Origin: CAZDHT01 sp964505325
GTDB lineage: Bacteria > Planctomycetota > PUPC01
Assembly: GCA_964505325.1 (NCBI GenBank)
Contig: CAZDHT010000023.1
Span: 1-34,863 of the forward strand
Reading direction: 5' to 3'
Length of the DNA: 34,863 nucleotides
This document shows, piece by piece, positions 26,882-34,863 of the stretch. Under the pieces are notes generated by a model that saw only the letters and a list, made by a program, of their open reading frames with translations, was not told the DNA's origin and did not search any database. The position numbers were made by a program, and so were the translations under genes. Positions within the stretch are counted from its first letter, which is position 1, and every line of letters starts with the position of its first letter.

Positions 26882-27421
26882 TCAGTATTCGACCCCCGGG
26901 AGCGCCTCTGTGCCGGCGTCGTGAGCGTGTTTGAGCTTCACCATGTTGGTGACCGTGTCGGCAACTTCCACCAGGTCAGGGTGCGCATCCCGGCCGGTGA
27001 GGATGATATGCAGGCTCGGCGGCCTGGCTTCGATCAGGCTCAACACGTCCGACACGCTCAGCAAGCTTTTCTTCACCGCGCAATTGATCTCGTCCAGGAT
27101 GAGCACGTCGCACTGGTGCATTCTCGTCCGGGCCAACTTCAGGGCGTCCGCGGCCCGGCTTCTGTCCTCCGCCGTGCCGCCATTTCTCACCACGAAGCCG
27201 CGCCCCATCGGAAGGACCTCGAACCTGCCGCCGAGCTGCTCCGCGGCTTTCACCTCGCCCGTGTCCTCTCTGCTCTTGATGAATTGGATGACGCAGACCT
27301 TGCGGCCGTGGCCGAACGCGCGGAGCCCCATGCCCAGTGCAGCGGTCGTCTTGCCTTTGCCGTCACCGGTGAAGAGCAGCACGCGACCGCGGGACGAGCC
27401 GGCTGGCGGGTTGGCGCTCAA
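26882..27421 (-). CDS. cobO: Cob(I)yrinic acid a,c-diamide adenosyltransferase (CobA/CobO/BtuR type)
   Basis: 179 aa. It attaches the 5'-deoxyadenosyl group from ATP to the cobalt of corrinoids, making adenosylcobalamin or salvaging it. The P-loop GDGKGKTT is at residues 19-26 in LLFTGDGKGKTTAALG. RKVCVIQFIKS, LILDEIN and the LTGRDAHPDLVEVAD segment are family landmarks. The TTG start at 27421 shares TTGA with the stop of the HEAT-repeat gene, implying coupled translation. No other cobalamin gene is in the window, so salvage rather than full synthesis cannot be decided. Confidence 0.92.
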   Translation of the reverse strand: MSANPPAGSSRGRVLLFTGDGKGKTTAALGMGLRAFGHGRKVCVIQFIKSREDTGEVKAAEQLGGRFEVLPMGRGFVVRNGGTAEDRSRAADALKLARTRMHQCDVLILDEINCAVKKSLLSVSDVLSLIEARPPSLHIILTGRDAHPDLVEVADTVTNMVKLKHAHDAGTEALPGVEY

Positions 27422-28170
27422 TGCTCGTCGGCCTTTGTGAGAGCGGCTTCGAGCTGGTCCCCTTTACGCGCGATGCGCTTGACGGAGTCCATCAGGAGCT
27501 GTGGCGTCGCCGAGTCGCGCACCAGGACGTCGACGATCACAAACCCCGGCTTGCCGTCAATGTCCGTGACCGCAATCGCGCCCGCCGACATCTTGACGTT
27601 CTGCCGCAGCGCCCATTCGTAGTGTTTCGCGGTTGCCGGCCCGCAGCGGGTGTACACCACGAGCAGCGGGATCCCATCCGAGTCTTTCGCGCGGAAATTC
27701 GCGGTCACGTCCTGGTGGCGGTCGCCCAGAGGCACGCGAAGTACATAGCCGTGACCTTTCTCTTCCGCCGATACGTCCGTACCGTATACGGCCTGTGCAA
27801 TGAAGTCCGCATCGGACTGCGCCGTGGCGGGCGCACCGGCCTTCGTCTCGCCGCCCCCAATGTCCAGCCAGCGCTTCCACGCGTCGTAATCCTCGCCGAA
27901 GTCCTCCCCGGTGATGCGCCGCAGCGCTTCGACCGCGCCGCTTCGGATCTCGGCGTCCCGCAACCCCTCGATCAGGTCAGGTATCGCCTGCTTGGCCCCC
28001 AGCCCGCCCAGTATGGACGCCGCGGACCAGCGCGCGCTCGCCTGGCGGCTCTTCAGCGCCCGGATGAGCGGAGGGATGGCCGGCTCACCCATCTCCAGCA
28101 GAGCGTTCTTCGCCGCAGACCTGGTCCGGAAGTTCTTCAACCGATCTATGAGTTCATCGACGTTCGCCAT
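27418..28170 (-). CDS. HEAT-repeat protein with C-terminal YbjN/chaperone-like domain
   Basis: 250 aa. The first 90 residues contain two or three HEAT-type helical repeats (SAAKNALLEMGEPAIPPLIRAL, SARWSAASILGGLGAKQAIPDLIEGL, IRSGAVEALRRITGE). They are followed by a WKRWLD linker. The C-terminal 130 residues are alpha/beta (HGYVLRVPLGDRHQDV, PLLVVYTRCGPA, KPGFVIVDVLVRDSAT) and resemble YbjN or type III chaperone-like sensory domains. The resemblance is a weak visual judgement. The ATG at 28170 follows GGAGG. It lies 13 bp after the mutase-like gene and overlaps cobO. A binding or scaffold role is likely; the partner is unknown. Confidence 0.7.
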   Translation of the reverse strand: MANVDELIDRLKNFRTRSAAKNALLEMGEPAIPPLIRALKSRQASARWSAASILGGLGAKQAIPDLIEGLRDAEIRSGAVEALRRITGEDFGEDYDAWKRWLDIGGGETKAGAPATAQSDADFIAQAVYGTDVSAEEKGHGYVLRVPLGDRHQDVTANFRAKDSDGIPLLVVYTRCGPATAKHYEWALRQNVKMSAGAIAVTDIDGKPGFVIVDVLVRDSATPQLLMDSVKRIARKGDQLEAALTKADEH

Positions 28171-28183
28171 CCGTCAGCCTCCA

Positions 28184-29371
28184 TCACTCTCTCAGGAAAT
28201 AGGCCATCAGCTCGTGTCCGTGCTCGATTTTGAGCCCGGTGCCGGCGGCGGCCTTTTCAGAATAGGGCAGCTCGTGCACCGGCTGGATGCCGGTCCCGCA
28301 CATGGCAAAGGGTACCGGTTCGTTGCTGTGGGTTCGCTTGGCAATCGGGGTCAGGTGATCGGGCGTCACCAGGATGCGGAAGTCCGTCTTGTCGAGCAGC
28401 GCGTCGAGTATCCGGCCCACCACCTTGGCGTCGACATCCTCGATCGCCTTGACCTTGTCCTCGACGCTGCCGTTGTGGCCCGCTTCGTCCGTGGCCTCGA
28501 CGTGAACGATCACGAGGTCGTGATCGTCGAGTGCCGCCACGGCGGCGTCCGCTTTCCCGGCGTAGTTCGTGTCCAGATACCCGGTGGCGCCCTCCACGTC
28601 GATCCGGTCGAAACCGAGGTACTTCCCGATCCCCTTCACCAGGTCCACCGCAGAGATGACGGCGCCGGTCTTGCCGAACTGCTCGGCAAACGGGCGCAGG
28701 TCGGGCGCCTTGCCGCCGCCCCACAGCCAGATCATCGTGGCCTGGTGCTCGCCGTGGTCGAGCCGGACCGCGTTGACATCGTGCGGTCCCAGTATGTCCC
28801 TCGAACGTTCCATCAGGCCGCGAAGAATCTCTTCGCCCGGCCCGCTCGGCAGATGCTTCGAGCACTCTTGGCCGAGGATGTCGTGCGGCGGCGTACACTT
28901 GGCCGACAGATCCTCCCGCCCGCGATATACCATCAAGTGCCGGTAGCTCACCCCGGGATGGAAGGACATCTCAGGCGTGGCGAGTTGTTCCTGCACGGCT
29001 TCGATGAGCGCCCTCCCCTCGGCCGAGCTGATGTGCCCGGCGCTGAAATCGATCATCGTGTCGTCGTGGACGGTCACCAGGTTGCAGCGGAACGCCACGT
29101 CATCCGGCCCCAGCTCGATTCCCATGCTGGCGGCCTCGAGCGGTGCGCGGCCCGAATAGCACTCGGCCGGATTGATGCCCAGGACGGACATAATCGCCAC
29201 GTCGCTGCCGGGGTCCATCCCGGCGGGCACGGTCTGCATGGTCCCCTGGCGGCCGAGCATGCTGACCCGGTCCATGTTGGGCGTGTTGGCCGCCTCCAGC
29301 GGGGTCTTGCCATCCAGTTCTTCGATCGGATAGTCCGCCGCGCCGTCGGGTATCACCACGCAGTACTTCAT
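28184..29371 (-). CDS. apgM: Archaeal-type phosphoglycerate mutase-like protein; candidate homoserine kinase
   Basis: 395 aa of the alkaline phosphatase superfamily, aPGAM branch. The metal-binding start is VVIPDGAAD (5-13). The catalytic Ser lies in GMDPGSDVAIMSVLG (about residue 56). C-terminal ligands are in VHVEATDEAGHNG and LVTPDHLTP. The usual role is 3- to 2-phosphoglycerate conversion. However, a sub-branch of this family is annotated as a proposed homoserine kinase because it sits beside threonine genes in genomes lacking ThrB. Here it starts only 3 bp after hom, and lysC is close by, so that reading is plausible. Sequence alone does not decide between the two. The ATG at 29371 gives the conserved start MKYCVVIPDG. 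Confidence 0.88.
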   Translation of the reverse strand: MKYCVVIPDGAADYPIEELDGKTPLEAANTPNMDRVSMLGRQGTMQTVPAGMDPGSDVAIMSVLGINPAECYSGRAPLEAASMGIELGPDDVAFRCNLVTVHDDTMIDFSAGHISSAEGRALIEAVQEQLATPEMSFHPGVSYRHLMVYRGREDLSAKCTPPHDILGQECSKHLPSGPGEEILRGLMERSRDILGPHDVNAVRLDHGEHQATMIWLWGGGKAPDLRPFAEQFGKTGAVISAVDLVKGIGKYLGFDRIDVEGATGYLDTNYAGKADAAVAALDDHDLVIVHVEATDEAGHNGSVEDKVKAIEDVDAKVVGRILDALLDKTDFRILVTPDHLTPIAKRTHSNEPVPFAMCGTGIQPVHELPYSEKAAAGTGLKIEHGHELMAYFLRE

Positions 29372-29374
29372 GAG

Positions 29375-30667
29375 CTATCTCTCGATGCGTATGAGGCAGG
29401 TCTTTCCGCAGACCACGTCGAGCGCGTCTATCTCGTCGAGCGCCGACGCCATGTCCCGTTCGAGCGCGTTGTGCGTCAGCATCACGATGGGCACCTCGCG
29501 CTCCATGCTCTGTTCGGGCTGAATGGCGCTGGCGATGCTGATCCCGTTCCGGCCCAGGATACCCGATATGGCCGACAGCACGCCGGGCTGATCCATCACG
29601 CGGAAGCGGAGATAATAATGCGTCTCGATGGCGGCTATGTCACGCACCGTGGCGTCGGTCACGTCGCCCGACAGCGATGCAAACGCGTTGGCGTCGATTG
29701 CGGCACGCCCCAGCGCCACGTCGACCAGGTCTGAGACCACCGAGGCCGCGGTCGGCATCTGCCCCGCCCCACGCCCATAGTGCATCGTGTCCCCGGTCGC
29801 CTCGCCCCGGATCCACACCGCGTTGAACACGCCCATGACCGCCGCCAGCGGATGCTCGCGCAGCAGAAACGCCGGGTGCACCCGGAGATCCAGCTCGCCG
29901 TCGGTCCTCTTGGCAATGGCCAGCAGCTTCAGCGTGTAGCCCATTTCGGCGCCGAACTCGATGTCGATCGGCTCGATCGTGCTGATGCCCTCGACGTGTA
30001 TGGCATGAAAGTCCACGTCCTCGGCAAAGGCCAGCCGGGCGAGTATGGCGAGCTTGTGGGCGGAATCGGCCCCGTCCACGTCCAGCGACGGATCGCTCTC
30101 CGCGTACCCCTGGTCCTGCGCGTGCTTGAGCGCGTCTTCATAGCGGACGCCATCGTGCGCCATCTCGGTGAGGATGTAATTGCACGTGCCGTTCAAGATG
30201 CTCATCATCTGGGTGATCTCGTTTCCCACGTAACCGTCGCGCACGGCGCGAACAACGGGGATGCCGCCGCAGACGCTGGCCTCGAAGGAGATGCTTCGCT
30301 GGCACTTCGCCGCCTGTTCGAAGAGTTCGCGGCCGTGCAGGGCGAGCAGCGCTTTGTTGGCCGTGACCACGTGCTTGCCGCGGTCGAGCGCCTTTAGGAT
30401 CAGGTCCCTGGCGAACGTGACCCCGCCGACAAGCTCGACCACGACCCCGATGTCTGGATCATCCAGGACGGTTTCCAGCCGGTCGGACAGCAGGCCGGCG
30501 GGCAGTTCAACGCCCCGGTCGCGGGTGGTGTCGACATCGCAGACGGCCTTGAGCGCGAGGCGCACACCGGTCCTCGAGGCGATCGACTCCGCCTCGTTGA
30601 GCAGGATGCGCGCGACGCCGGCGCCGACCGTGCCGAACCCCACCAACCCGATGTTCAAATCCTTCAT
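29375..30667 (-). CDS. hom: Homoserine dehydrogenase with C-terminal ACT domain
   Basis: 430 aa. It reduces aspartate semialdehyde to homoserine with NAD(P)H, the branch point towards Thr and Met. The nucleotide-binding motif GLVGFGTVGAGV is at 7-18. The catalytic region has VVTANKALLA and ILNGTCNYIL. Substrate residues lie in QGYAESDPSLDVDG. The last 90 residues (HYYLRFRVMDQPGVLSAISGIL onward) are an ACT domain, presumably for threonine inhibition. The ATG at 30667 is the family start. It is the first gene of a block with its own promoter, followed after 3 bp by the mutase-like gene. Confidence 0.96.
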   Translation of the reverse strand: MKDLNIGLVGFGTVGAGVARILLNEAESIASRTGVRLALKAVCDVDTTRDRGVELPAGLLSDRLETVLDDPDIGVVVELVGGVTFARDLILKALDRGKHVVTANKALLALHGRELFEQAAKCQRSISFEASVCGGIPVVRAVRDGYVGNEITQMMSILNGTCNYILTEMAHDGVRYEDALKHAQDQGYAESDPSLDVDGADSAHKLAILARLAFAEDVDFHAIHVEGISTIEPIDIEFGAEMGYTLKLLAIAKRTDGELDLRVHPAFLLREHPLAAVMGVFNAVWIRGEATGDTMHYGRGAGQMPTAASVVSDLVDVALGRAAIDANAFASLSGDVTDATVRDIAAIETHYYLRFRVMDQPGVLSAISGILGRNGISIASAIQPEQSMEREVPIVMLTHNALERDMASALDEIDALDVVCGKTCLIRIER

Positions 30668-30700
30668 TGAAGCCGCCCCGTGGCTGAAAGCACGCCAAGA

Positions 30701-30729
30701 ATTATAGCTTTTGGGGGGCGGAGCTTCAA
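30701..30729 (-). promoter_or_regulatory. Promoter of the hom operon
   Basis: On the minus strand TTGAAG (30729-30724), a 17-bp spacer and a perfect TATAAT (30706-30701) lie between the upstream gene and hom. The -35 box overlaps the TGA stop codon of the upstream membrane-protein gene. Confidence 0.7.
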
Positions 30730-31703
30730 GCGAGACCGCGATCCCGCTGGCGATCCCGGCGCTGCCAGAGCGATTTGCCGTAGAACACCAGTGAAATGAC
30801 GCCGCTTGCCACGTCCATCACCAAGCCAAACAGTCGCGCGGACACCGCGAGGAGCTCTCCGGCCGCCGGCCGCCGCACCAGCAGGCTCACCCCGCGAGAG
30901 ATGAGGAAGTCCCGCACGCCCAGGCCGCCCGGCGCGAACAACACGGCAAATCCCAGCGCCGTCCCCAGCGTGGTCAGCCCCATCATGTCAATCACGCATC
31001 TGCCGGGAACATCGAAGAACGCTCGCAGCAGCAGGAACTCCGACACGCCGCTGAGGGTGTACGGAAGCGTATACCCCGCCGCGAACAGGAGAGCCCGAGG
31101 ATACGAGACCGCCTTCGCGATCGGCTCCCTGCGGAACTTCTTCAGCACCCAGTTTGCGACGGGCAACAGGATGCGAGGATGCACGCACACCACCAGAATC
31201 GCCACCATCGCGGCCGCCGGGACCGTCGCGAAACGAATGCTGCGGAGGCTCCCGAAGATCACCGCCATGAGAACGACGGCGGCCGAGGCGACGAAGCAGA
31301 AGAGTATCTCATAGACGCAGCCCAGTCCGACCAGGGTCGGGCTCTTGCCCTCGACGTGGGCGAGGCAGATCTTCCCCAGCGTCGTGCTGACCTTTCCGGG
31401 GATGTACTTGCCCAGCGCGGACAGCCATTGCATCCGCGCCGCCGCGATCATGCCCAGCTTCTCGCCCATTGCCCCCAACAGCAGGCGCCACAACACCGCC
31501 AGGACGATCATCGAGAGCGCCTGGAACAAGACCGCCGCGGCCACAAGCAGCAGGTCGACCTCGACAATCCTCTTGCGGACCTCCACCCACTCCTTCGCCA
31601 TTTCCCTGAGGAGATAGGCAAACAAGCCGCCGATGATCAGGATCTTGACGGCCAGGACAAACCACCGCAGTGCCGGGCTCCGCGACGAACTCCCCTCGCT
31701 CAT
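30726..31703 (-). CDS. UPF0104/lysylphosphatidylglycerol-synthase-type transmembrane protein (flippase-like)
   Basis: 325 aa. The ATG at 31703 overlaps the upstream stop (ATGA) and follows AAGGAG; longer frames upstream are excluded by that gene. About eight hydrophobic helices are visible, with family signatures QWLSALGKYIPGKVSTTLGK, LFAAGYTLPYTLSGVSEFLLLRAF and FAPGGLGVRDF. Members are membrane parts related to the flippase domain of MprF and to AglD, often in glycan or lipid modification loci. It lacks the catalytic GNAT-like domain of full MprF. Coupling with the ATP-grasp/methyltransferase gene suggests that it handles that enzyme's product, which is inference. Confidence 0.85.
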   Translation of the reverse strand: MSEGSSSRSPALRWFVLAVKILIIGGLFAYLLREMAKEWVEVRKRIVEVDLLLVAAAVLFQALSMIVLAVLWRLLLGAMGEKLGMIAAARMQWLSALGKYIPGKVSTTLGKICLAHVEGKSPTLVGLGCVYEILFCFVASAAVVLMAVIFGSLRSIRFATVPAAAMVAILVVCVHPRILLPVANWVLKKFRREPIAKAVSYPRALLFAAGYTLPYTLSGVSEFLLLRAFFDVPGRCVIDMMGLTTLGTALGFAVLFAPGGLGVRDFLISRGVSLLVRRPAAGELLAVSARLFGLVMDVASGVISLVFYGKSLWQRRDRQRDRGLA

Positions 31704-33676
31704 GGCCGCTCCTTGCGCAGCACGAGCAGCTTGTAGTCCGAGAGCCGCGCGACCCCGGGGATCCGCAACGTCGCCTCGCCGAGCCTGAAGAGGAATGACG
31801 TCACCGCGCGCGGCGCCGGCCACCACGGCCTCGCCAGGAAGAGCCAGGAAAGCTGGAACAGAAGCGACCGCTTCGAGAGCAGTCTGAACCCGCCGCGCTC
31901 GAAGTGCTTCACAGCGGCGCCCGGCGACATGTGCAACGGACGCCGAATGACCGGGCACACGTGAAACGGCTCCATCGTGATCAGCATCCCGCCCGGCTTC
32001 AGCAGGCGGTGCAACTGCGGAATCATCGCGTCGAACTTGGCGTGGCTATCGCAGACGCACGCCACGGCGCCGACGGAGACAATGATGTCGAACGTGTCCC
32101 GAGCGAAGTCCAGGGCCTCCGCGTTGCCCGCGACGTACGAGACTCGTGGGTGCGGGTTCGACCTCTGCGCCGCCTCCGCCATGCAGGCAAGGTCGACCCC
32201 GACCACCTCGCCGCCGTGGCGCGCGAGGTGGATCGAGAGCCGCCCCGTTCCGCAGCAAAGGTCGAGCACCTTCTTGCCGCGAATGTCGCCGAGGGCGCGG
32301 TCCAGCAGCCCCTTCTGCCGGGCGTCCACCAGCACGTTGTAGTCCTCGTTGCTCCACATCACCGACCGGAGGCCGATCTGGTGCGAGCGTTCTTCCCAGT
32401 AGTCCAGATAGCCGGTATCGGCAGGCCCTTTGATCGGGCTCAGCGCAGGGGGCTTGGCCGACTTGAACTTGTCGCCCAGCCACTCGCACACCCCCTGCAC
32501 CGGCGCCAGAAGGAGCGGAAGAGGGTCGCGCCGTCCGCCCCAGCAGAGCAGATCGGTACCGTGCAACTGGCGCAGCCACCCCAGCAGCGAGACCCGGCTC
32601 ACCCCGTCGGTACGCCCGGACTGAAGCAGGTCCCGATAGGGGTCCATCCATCGGACGACGTCCTTTCCTGCCGGCTCCGGCGCGGCGCGCGGCGCCCCGT
32701 CCGTCAGGTCGTTATACGCCATGAGCGGCAGGTTGATTCCGTGCGCGTTGGCAATGATGCAGAACACCGTGGCGCGCGGATTGAGCTCGATCAGTGTCAG
32801 GCGTCCGTCGCGCCGGTCACGCTTGAACTCCACCTCGGCAATCCCGTCGCAGCCGATTGCGGTGACGAGGCGGCGGGCCAGCTCGACGGCCTCGTCCGAA
32901 TCCGGGCAGCTTTCACCGTAGGTGCAGGTCCCGCAGTCCGGCGGACCCTGCCGCAGTTTCAGCCCCGTGAAATGACTCACCACGCGGCCACCGCTCGCGT
33001 ACAGGACGACGGTGACGAGATCCCGGACTCGCCCGGGGATGTACTCCTGCACAACGACGGGTATGCCCTCGCTGCCGCACCGGTCCAGGATTGACTCGAC
33101 CTCGGCACTCGACTCCGCCTTGAGAGCCTTCTTCCCGAACGTTCGCAGGAAAGGCTCCAGCCACAGATTGTCCCCGTTGACCATGTACTTCGACACGGGC
33201 TTGACCACGCACGGCTTGGGGATCCGGTCCAGCTCTTCCCGTGTTGTTCCCGGCCAGGGCGCGGTCGCCGGCACAGCCACGCCCGCCCGCTGCGCCGCGG
33301 CGAACATCCGGTCGTGCCGGTTGCACACTTCCAGCAGGGGCCAGTCGAGGAAGTGCCCGCGGTAATGCGGCGCCAGCCGTTCCCGGTATTTGGAGCCGAG
33401 CATCACGGCGAGGTCGTGCAGCATGAACAGCACGGGCCGGCCACCCAGTTCCCCCGCGATCTCGATTAGGCGGTCGACCACGGCGGCGGCGCCTTTCTCG
33501 GGAGGCGGGACGCGGAAGCGCCGCCTGCAATACCGGGAAGTGGAATTCGCGACGAAGAACCGGGAGGTGGCCACTGCGACCGGGACGCCTGCCTCACCCA
33601 GACACCGCAACACCGCATTGTCCGGCGAGCCGTCGCCCGGGTACAGCAGGGCGAACGGCTGGGGGCTGTCCGTCAC
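31700..33676 (-). CDS. ATP-grasp ligase fused to a class I SAM methyltransferase
   Basis: 658 aa. The first 400 residues resemble predicted ATP-grasp carboligases of the COG3919 kind. They contain SRYCRRRFRVPPPEK, the ATP-binding lysine segment PCVVKPVSKY (about 155-164), VVVQEYIPG, and the metal-binding acidic residues of GIAEVEFKRD and LIELNPRAT (about 296-303). Four Cys lie around DCGTCTYGESCPD (248-257). The C-terminal part (about 425-658) is a methyltransferase with SAM motif VLDLCCGTGRL (470-480), acidic residue in VVGVDLA, and NAEALDFARDTFDIIVS. The ATG at 33676 is about 65 bp downstream of its promoter. The substrate is unknown; ligation and methylation of a lipid, peptide or glycan precursor would fit the coupled flippase-like gene. 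Confidence 0.85.
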   Translation of the reverse strand: MTDSPQPFALLYPGDGSPDNAVLRCLGEAGVPVAVATSRFFVANSTSRYCRRRFRVPPPEKGAAAVVDRLIEIAGELGGRPVLFMLHDLAVMLGSKYRERLAPHYRGHFLDWPLLEVCNRHDRMFAAAQRAGVAVPATAPWPGTTREELDRIPKPCVVKPVSKYMVNGDNLWLEPFLRTFGKKALKAESSAEVESILDRCGSEGIPVVVQEYIPGRVRDLVTVVLYASGGRVVSHFTGLKLRQGPPDCGTCTYGESCPDSDEAVELARRLVTAIGCDGIAEVEFKRDRRDGRLTLIELNPRATVFCIIANAHGINLPLMAYNDLTDGAPRAAPEPAGKDVVRWMDPYRDLLQSGRTDGVSRVSLLGWLRQLHGTDLLCWGGRRDPLPLLLAPVQGVCEWLGDKFKSAKPPALSPIKGPADTGYLDYWEERSHQIGLRSVMWSNEDYNVLVDARQKGLLDRALGDIRGKKVLDLCCGTGRLSIHLARHGGEVVGVDLACMAEAAQRSNPHPRVSYVAGNAEALDFARDTFDIIVSVGAVACVCDSHAKFDAMIPQLHRLLKPGGMLITMEPFHVCPVIRRPLHMSPGAAVKHFERGGFRLLSKRSLLFQLSWLFLARPWWPAPRAVTSFLFRLGEATLRIPGVARLSDYKLLVLRKERP

Positions 33677-33742
33677 GGTCCGGCATCTCCGTTCGGGCCT
33701 TTGCCATTCCCTTGAACGGCACCTCGCTCAAGTCAGCGGAGG

Positions 33743-33771
33743 ATTATAGGGAACGAACTCTTGCACTTCAA
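33743..33771 (-). promoter_or_regulatory. Promoter of the ATP-grasp/methyltransferase operon
   Basis: On the minus strand TTGAAG (33771-33766), a 17-bp spacer and a perfect TATAAT (33748-33743). The hexamers and spacing are the same as those of the hom promoter. The rest of the 176-bp gap 33677-33852 shows nothing else recognisable. Confidence 0.7.
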
Positions 33772-33852
33772 CGCGCGTAACGCCGTACGCCTGGGCCGGG
33801 CCGGCTTGCCAGGCTGTGGGAAGATGTGGTGGTTGGGGCAGGCTCAGCGGGC

Positions 33853-34863
33853 CTATTGTCCGTAGAGACACGGGCTGAGGTCGGGGAGCACGGCGTCGAA
33901 CCGTTCCTTGGGGCCGATCTTTTCGGCGGCGATCCTGACCTTGCCGACGATCAGGCCGTTCTTATACGTCCACAGCGCCACCTGGCCGCCGGGGAGCGGG
34001 TCGGGATCGGTGTACTCGAGAACGAGCCGGCCGTCGATGTAGTATTTCAGGTGGCCGCCTCGCTTCTCGATCTTGATGTACCACCACTGACGATGCATGC
34101 TGCTGTTGGCGGGCAGCTTGACCGTGCACTTCGCGACGACCTTGCCGTTCCGGGTGATGGCGCTTTCGGTGTTGCCCCATCCGCCGAAGATGAAGCCGTA
34201 GCCGGACAGGAGACTGCTGCCGTCGCCGCAAATTACCGCGTCGATGTCTCGCGCGAAGCGATATCCGCCCTTGCTGCCCCTCTGATGGCGGATGCCGGCG
34301 GCGAACTCCAGGGTCATGTCGCCCTCGAACTTCGTCTTGTTCCAGATCGTGCACGCGCCGGTCATCGATTCGCCGCCGAAGAACGACCACCGGTCGTCGC
34401 AGCGCCAGCGGTTGGTCACCAGCCACTCGCCGCCGGCCGACCGCCAGTCGGCGACCGCCCGGACGAAGCTGTACGAGATCGTGTTCCTGCAAAAGACGTC
34501 CACGTCCTCCGGCTCGACCAGCACGTTCTCCACCGCGTACCCCGTGGCCCAGCCTTTCAGAGGAGACGGGTCGCGGAAAGCCAGCACCGCCTTTCCGTTC
34601 ACCTCCGCCACGATGTGGTCCGCCATCTTCCTCAGGGCGACCCGGTTGTTGCCGCGCGGCGCAACGATCTCCGCCGAAGCGGCCGCTTTGCCGTTCCGGA
34701 GAAGCTCGACCTTTCCGGCAGTGCTGCCCGGGCCGAGCGAACCGACCACCAGCTCGTACCCGCTGCCGACCTGGCTGGGACCCGAGGCGGAGGAGGCGTC
34801 GCAGCAGGTGAACAGGCGCAGCGCGGTGGTCCGCGTCGAATCGAAGAACGCGCCCACGTGGAC
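33853..34863 (-). CDS. Concanavalin/DUF1080-like beta-sandwich protein, 5' end cut by window edge
   Basis: About 336 codons remain open to the right edge, so the true start is outside. The sequence is beta-rich. Two repeats of laminarinase/DUF1080-like form are visible. One is around LLRNGKAAASAEIVAPRGNNRVALRKM with HIVAEVNGKAVLAFRDPSPLKG. The other is around WYIKIEKRGGHLKYYIDGRLVLEYTDPDPLPGGQVALWTYKNG, the last with the pattern of a lectin-like glycan-binding or 3-keto-disaccharide hydrolase domain. WNKTKFEGDMTLEFA is typical of such domains. No catalytic residues can be assigned. A role in binding or cleaving extracellular sugars is probable. Planctomycetes often carry many of these proteins. 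Confidence 0.65.
   Translation of the reverse strand, partial: VHVGAFFDSTRTTALRLFTCCDASSASGPSQVGSGYELVVGSLGPGSTAGKVELLRNGKAAASAEIVAPRGNNRVALRKMADHIVAEVNGKAVLAFRDPSPLKGWATGYAVENVLVEPEDVDVFCRNTISYSFVRAVADWRSAGGEWLVTNRWRCDDRWSFFGGESMTGACTIWNKTKFEGDMTLEFAAGIRHQRGSKGGYRFARDIDAVICGDGSSLLSGYGFIFGGWGNTESAITRNGKVVAKCTVKLPANSSMHRQWWYIKIEKRGGHLKYYIDGRLVLEYTDPDPLPGGQVALWTYKNGLIVGKVRIAAEKIGPKERFDAVLPDLSPCLYGQ

Overview
This GC-rich window looks like bacterial chromosome, probably from a metagenome-assembled genome of the Planctomycetota/PVC type. The arguments for that are the order rpmE-prfA-prmC-murA-ffh, an aspartokinase with four ACT domains, a K+-dependent membrane pyrophosphatase, a SpoIVB-type S55 protein and many REP-like palindromes. 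The placement is an inference; no rRNA gene is present to fix it. TGA serves as a normal stop, and several genes start with TTG or GTG.

Layout. 1-1100 (-): a secreted esterase cut by the left edge. 1101-2139: a gene-free stretch full of palindromes, including a 140-bp MITE-like element with 18-bp terminal inverted repeats and a 6-bp target duplication. 2140-8912 (+): one tight housekeeping run behind a near-consensus sigma70 promoter, rpmE-prfA-prmC-murA-ffh-rpsP-trmD-rplS-yraN, covering translation, release-factor methylation, peptidoglycan precursor synthesis and protein targeting. murA carries a 10-N assembly gap. 8931-13661 (+): an ABC-2 exporter (ATPase, permease) and an overlapping TPR-like anchored protein. 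13734-16091 (+): the ion-pumping pyrophosphatase hppA. 16106-16203: a long inverted repeat between the convergent gene blocks.

Everything from 16289 to the right edge is on the minus strand. In transcription order: an edge-truncated sugar/glucan-binding-like protein; an ATP-grasp/methyltransferase fusion and a UPF0104-type membrane protein behind one promoter; hom, a phosphoglycerate-mutase-like candidate homoserine kinase, a HEAT-repeat gene and cobO behind a second promoter; then an S55-family protein, a beta-propeller protein, trxB, lysC and valS behind a third. lysC, hom and the mutase-like gene together suggest a homoserine/threonine branch.

The standout is valS. Its reading frame is open from end to end but contains about 260 extra codons in the CP1 editing domain, just before the ATTRPETMLGD motif. 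The extra segment is an entire REP-associated tyrosine transposase (Y1/HUH family), with its HxH and Tyr residues, flanked on both sides by inversely oriented REP palindromes that are also read in frame. A transposase thus sits inside an essential aminoacyl-tRNA synthetase without breaking the frame.
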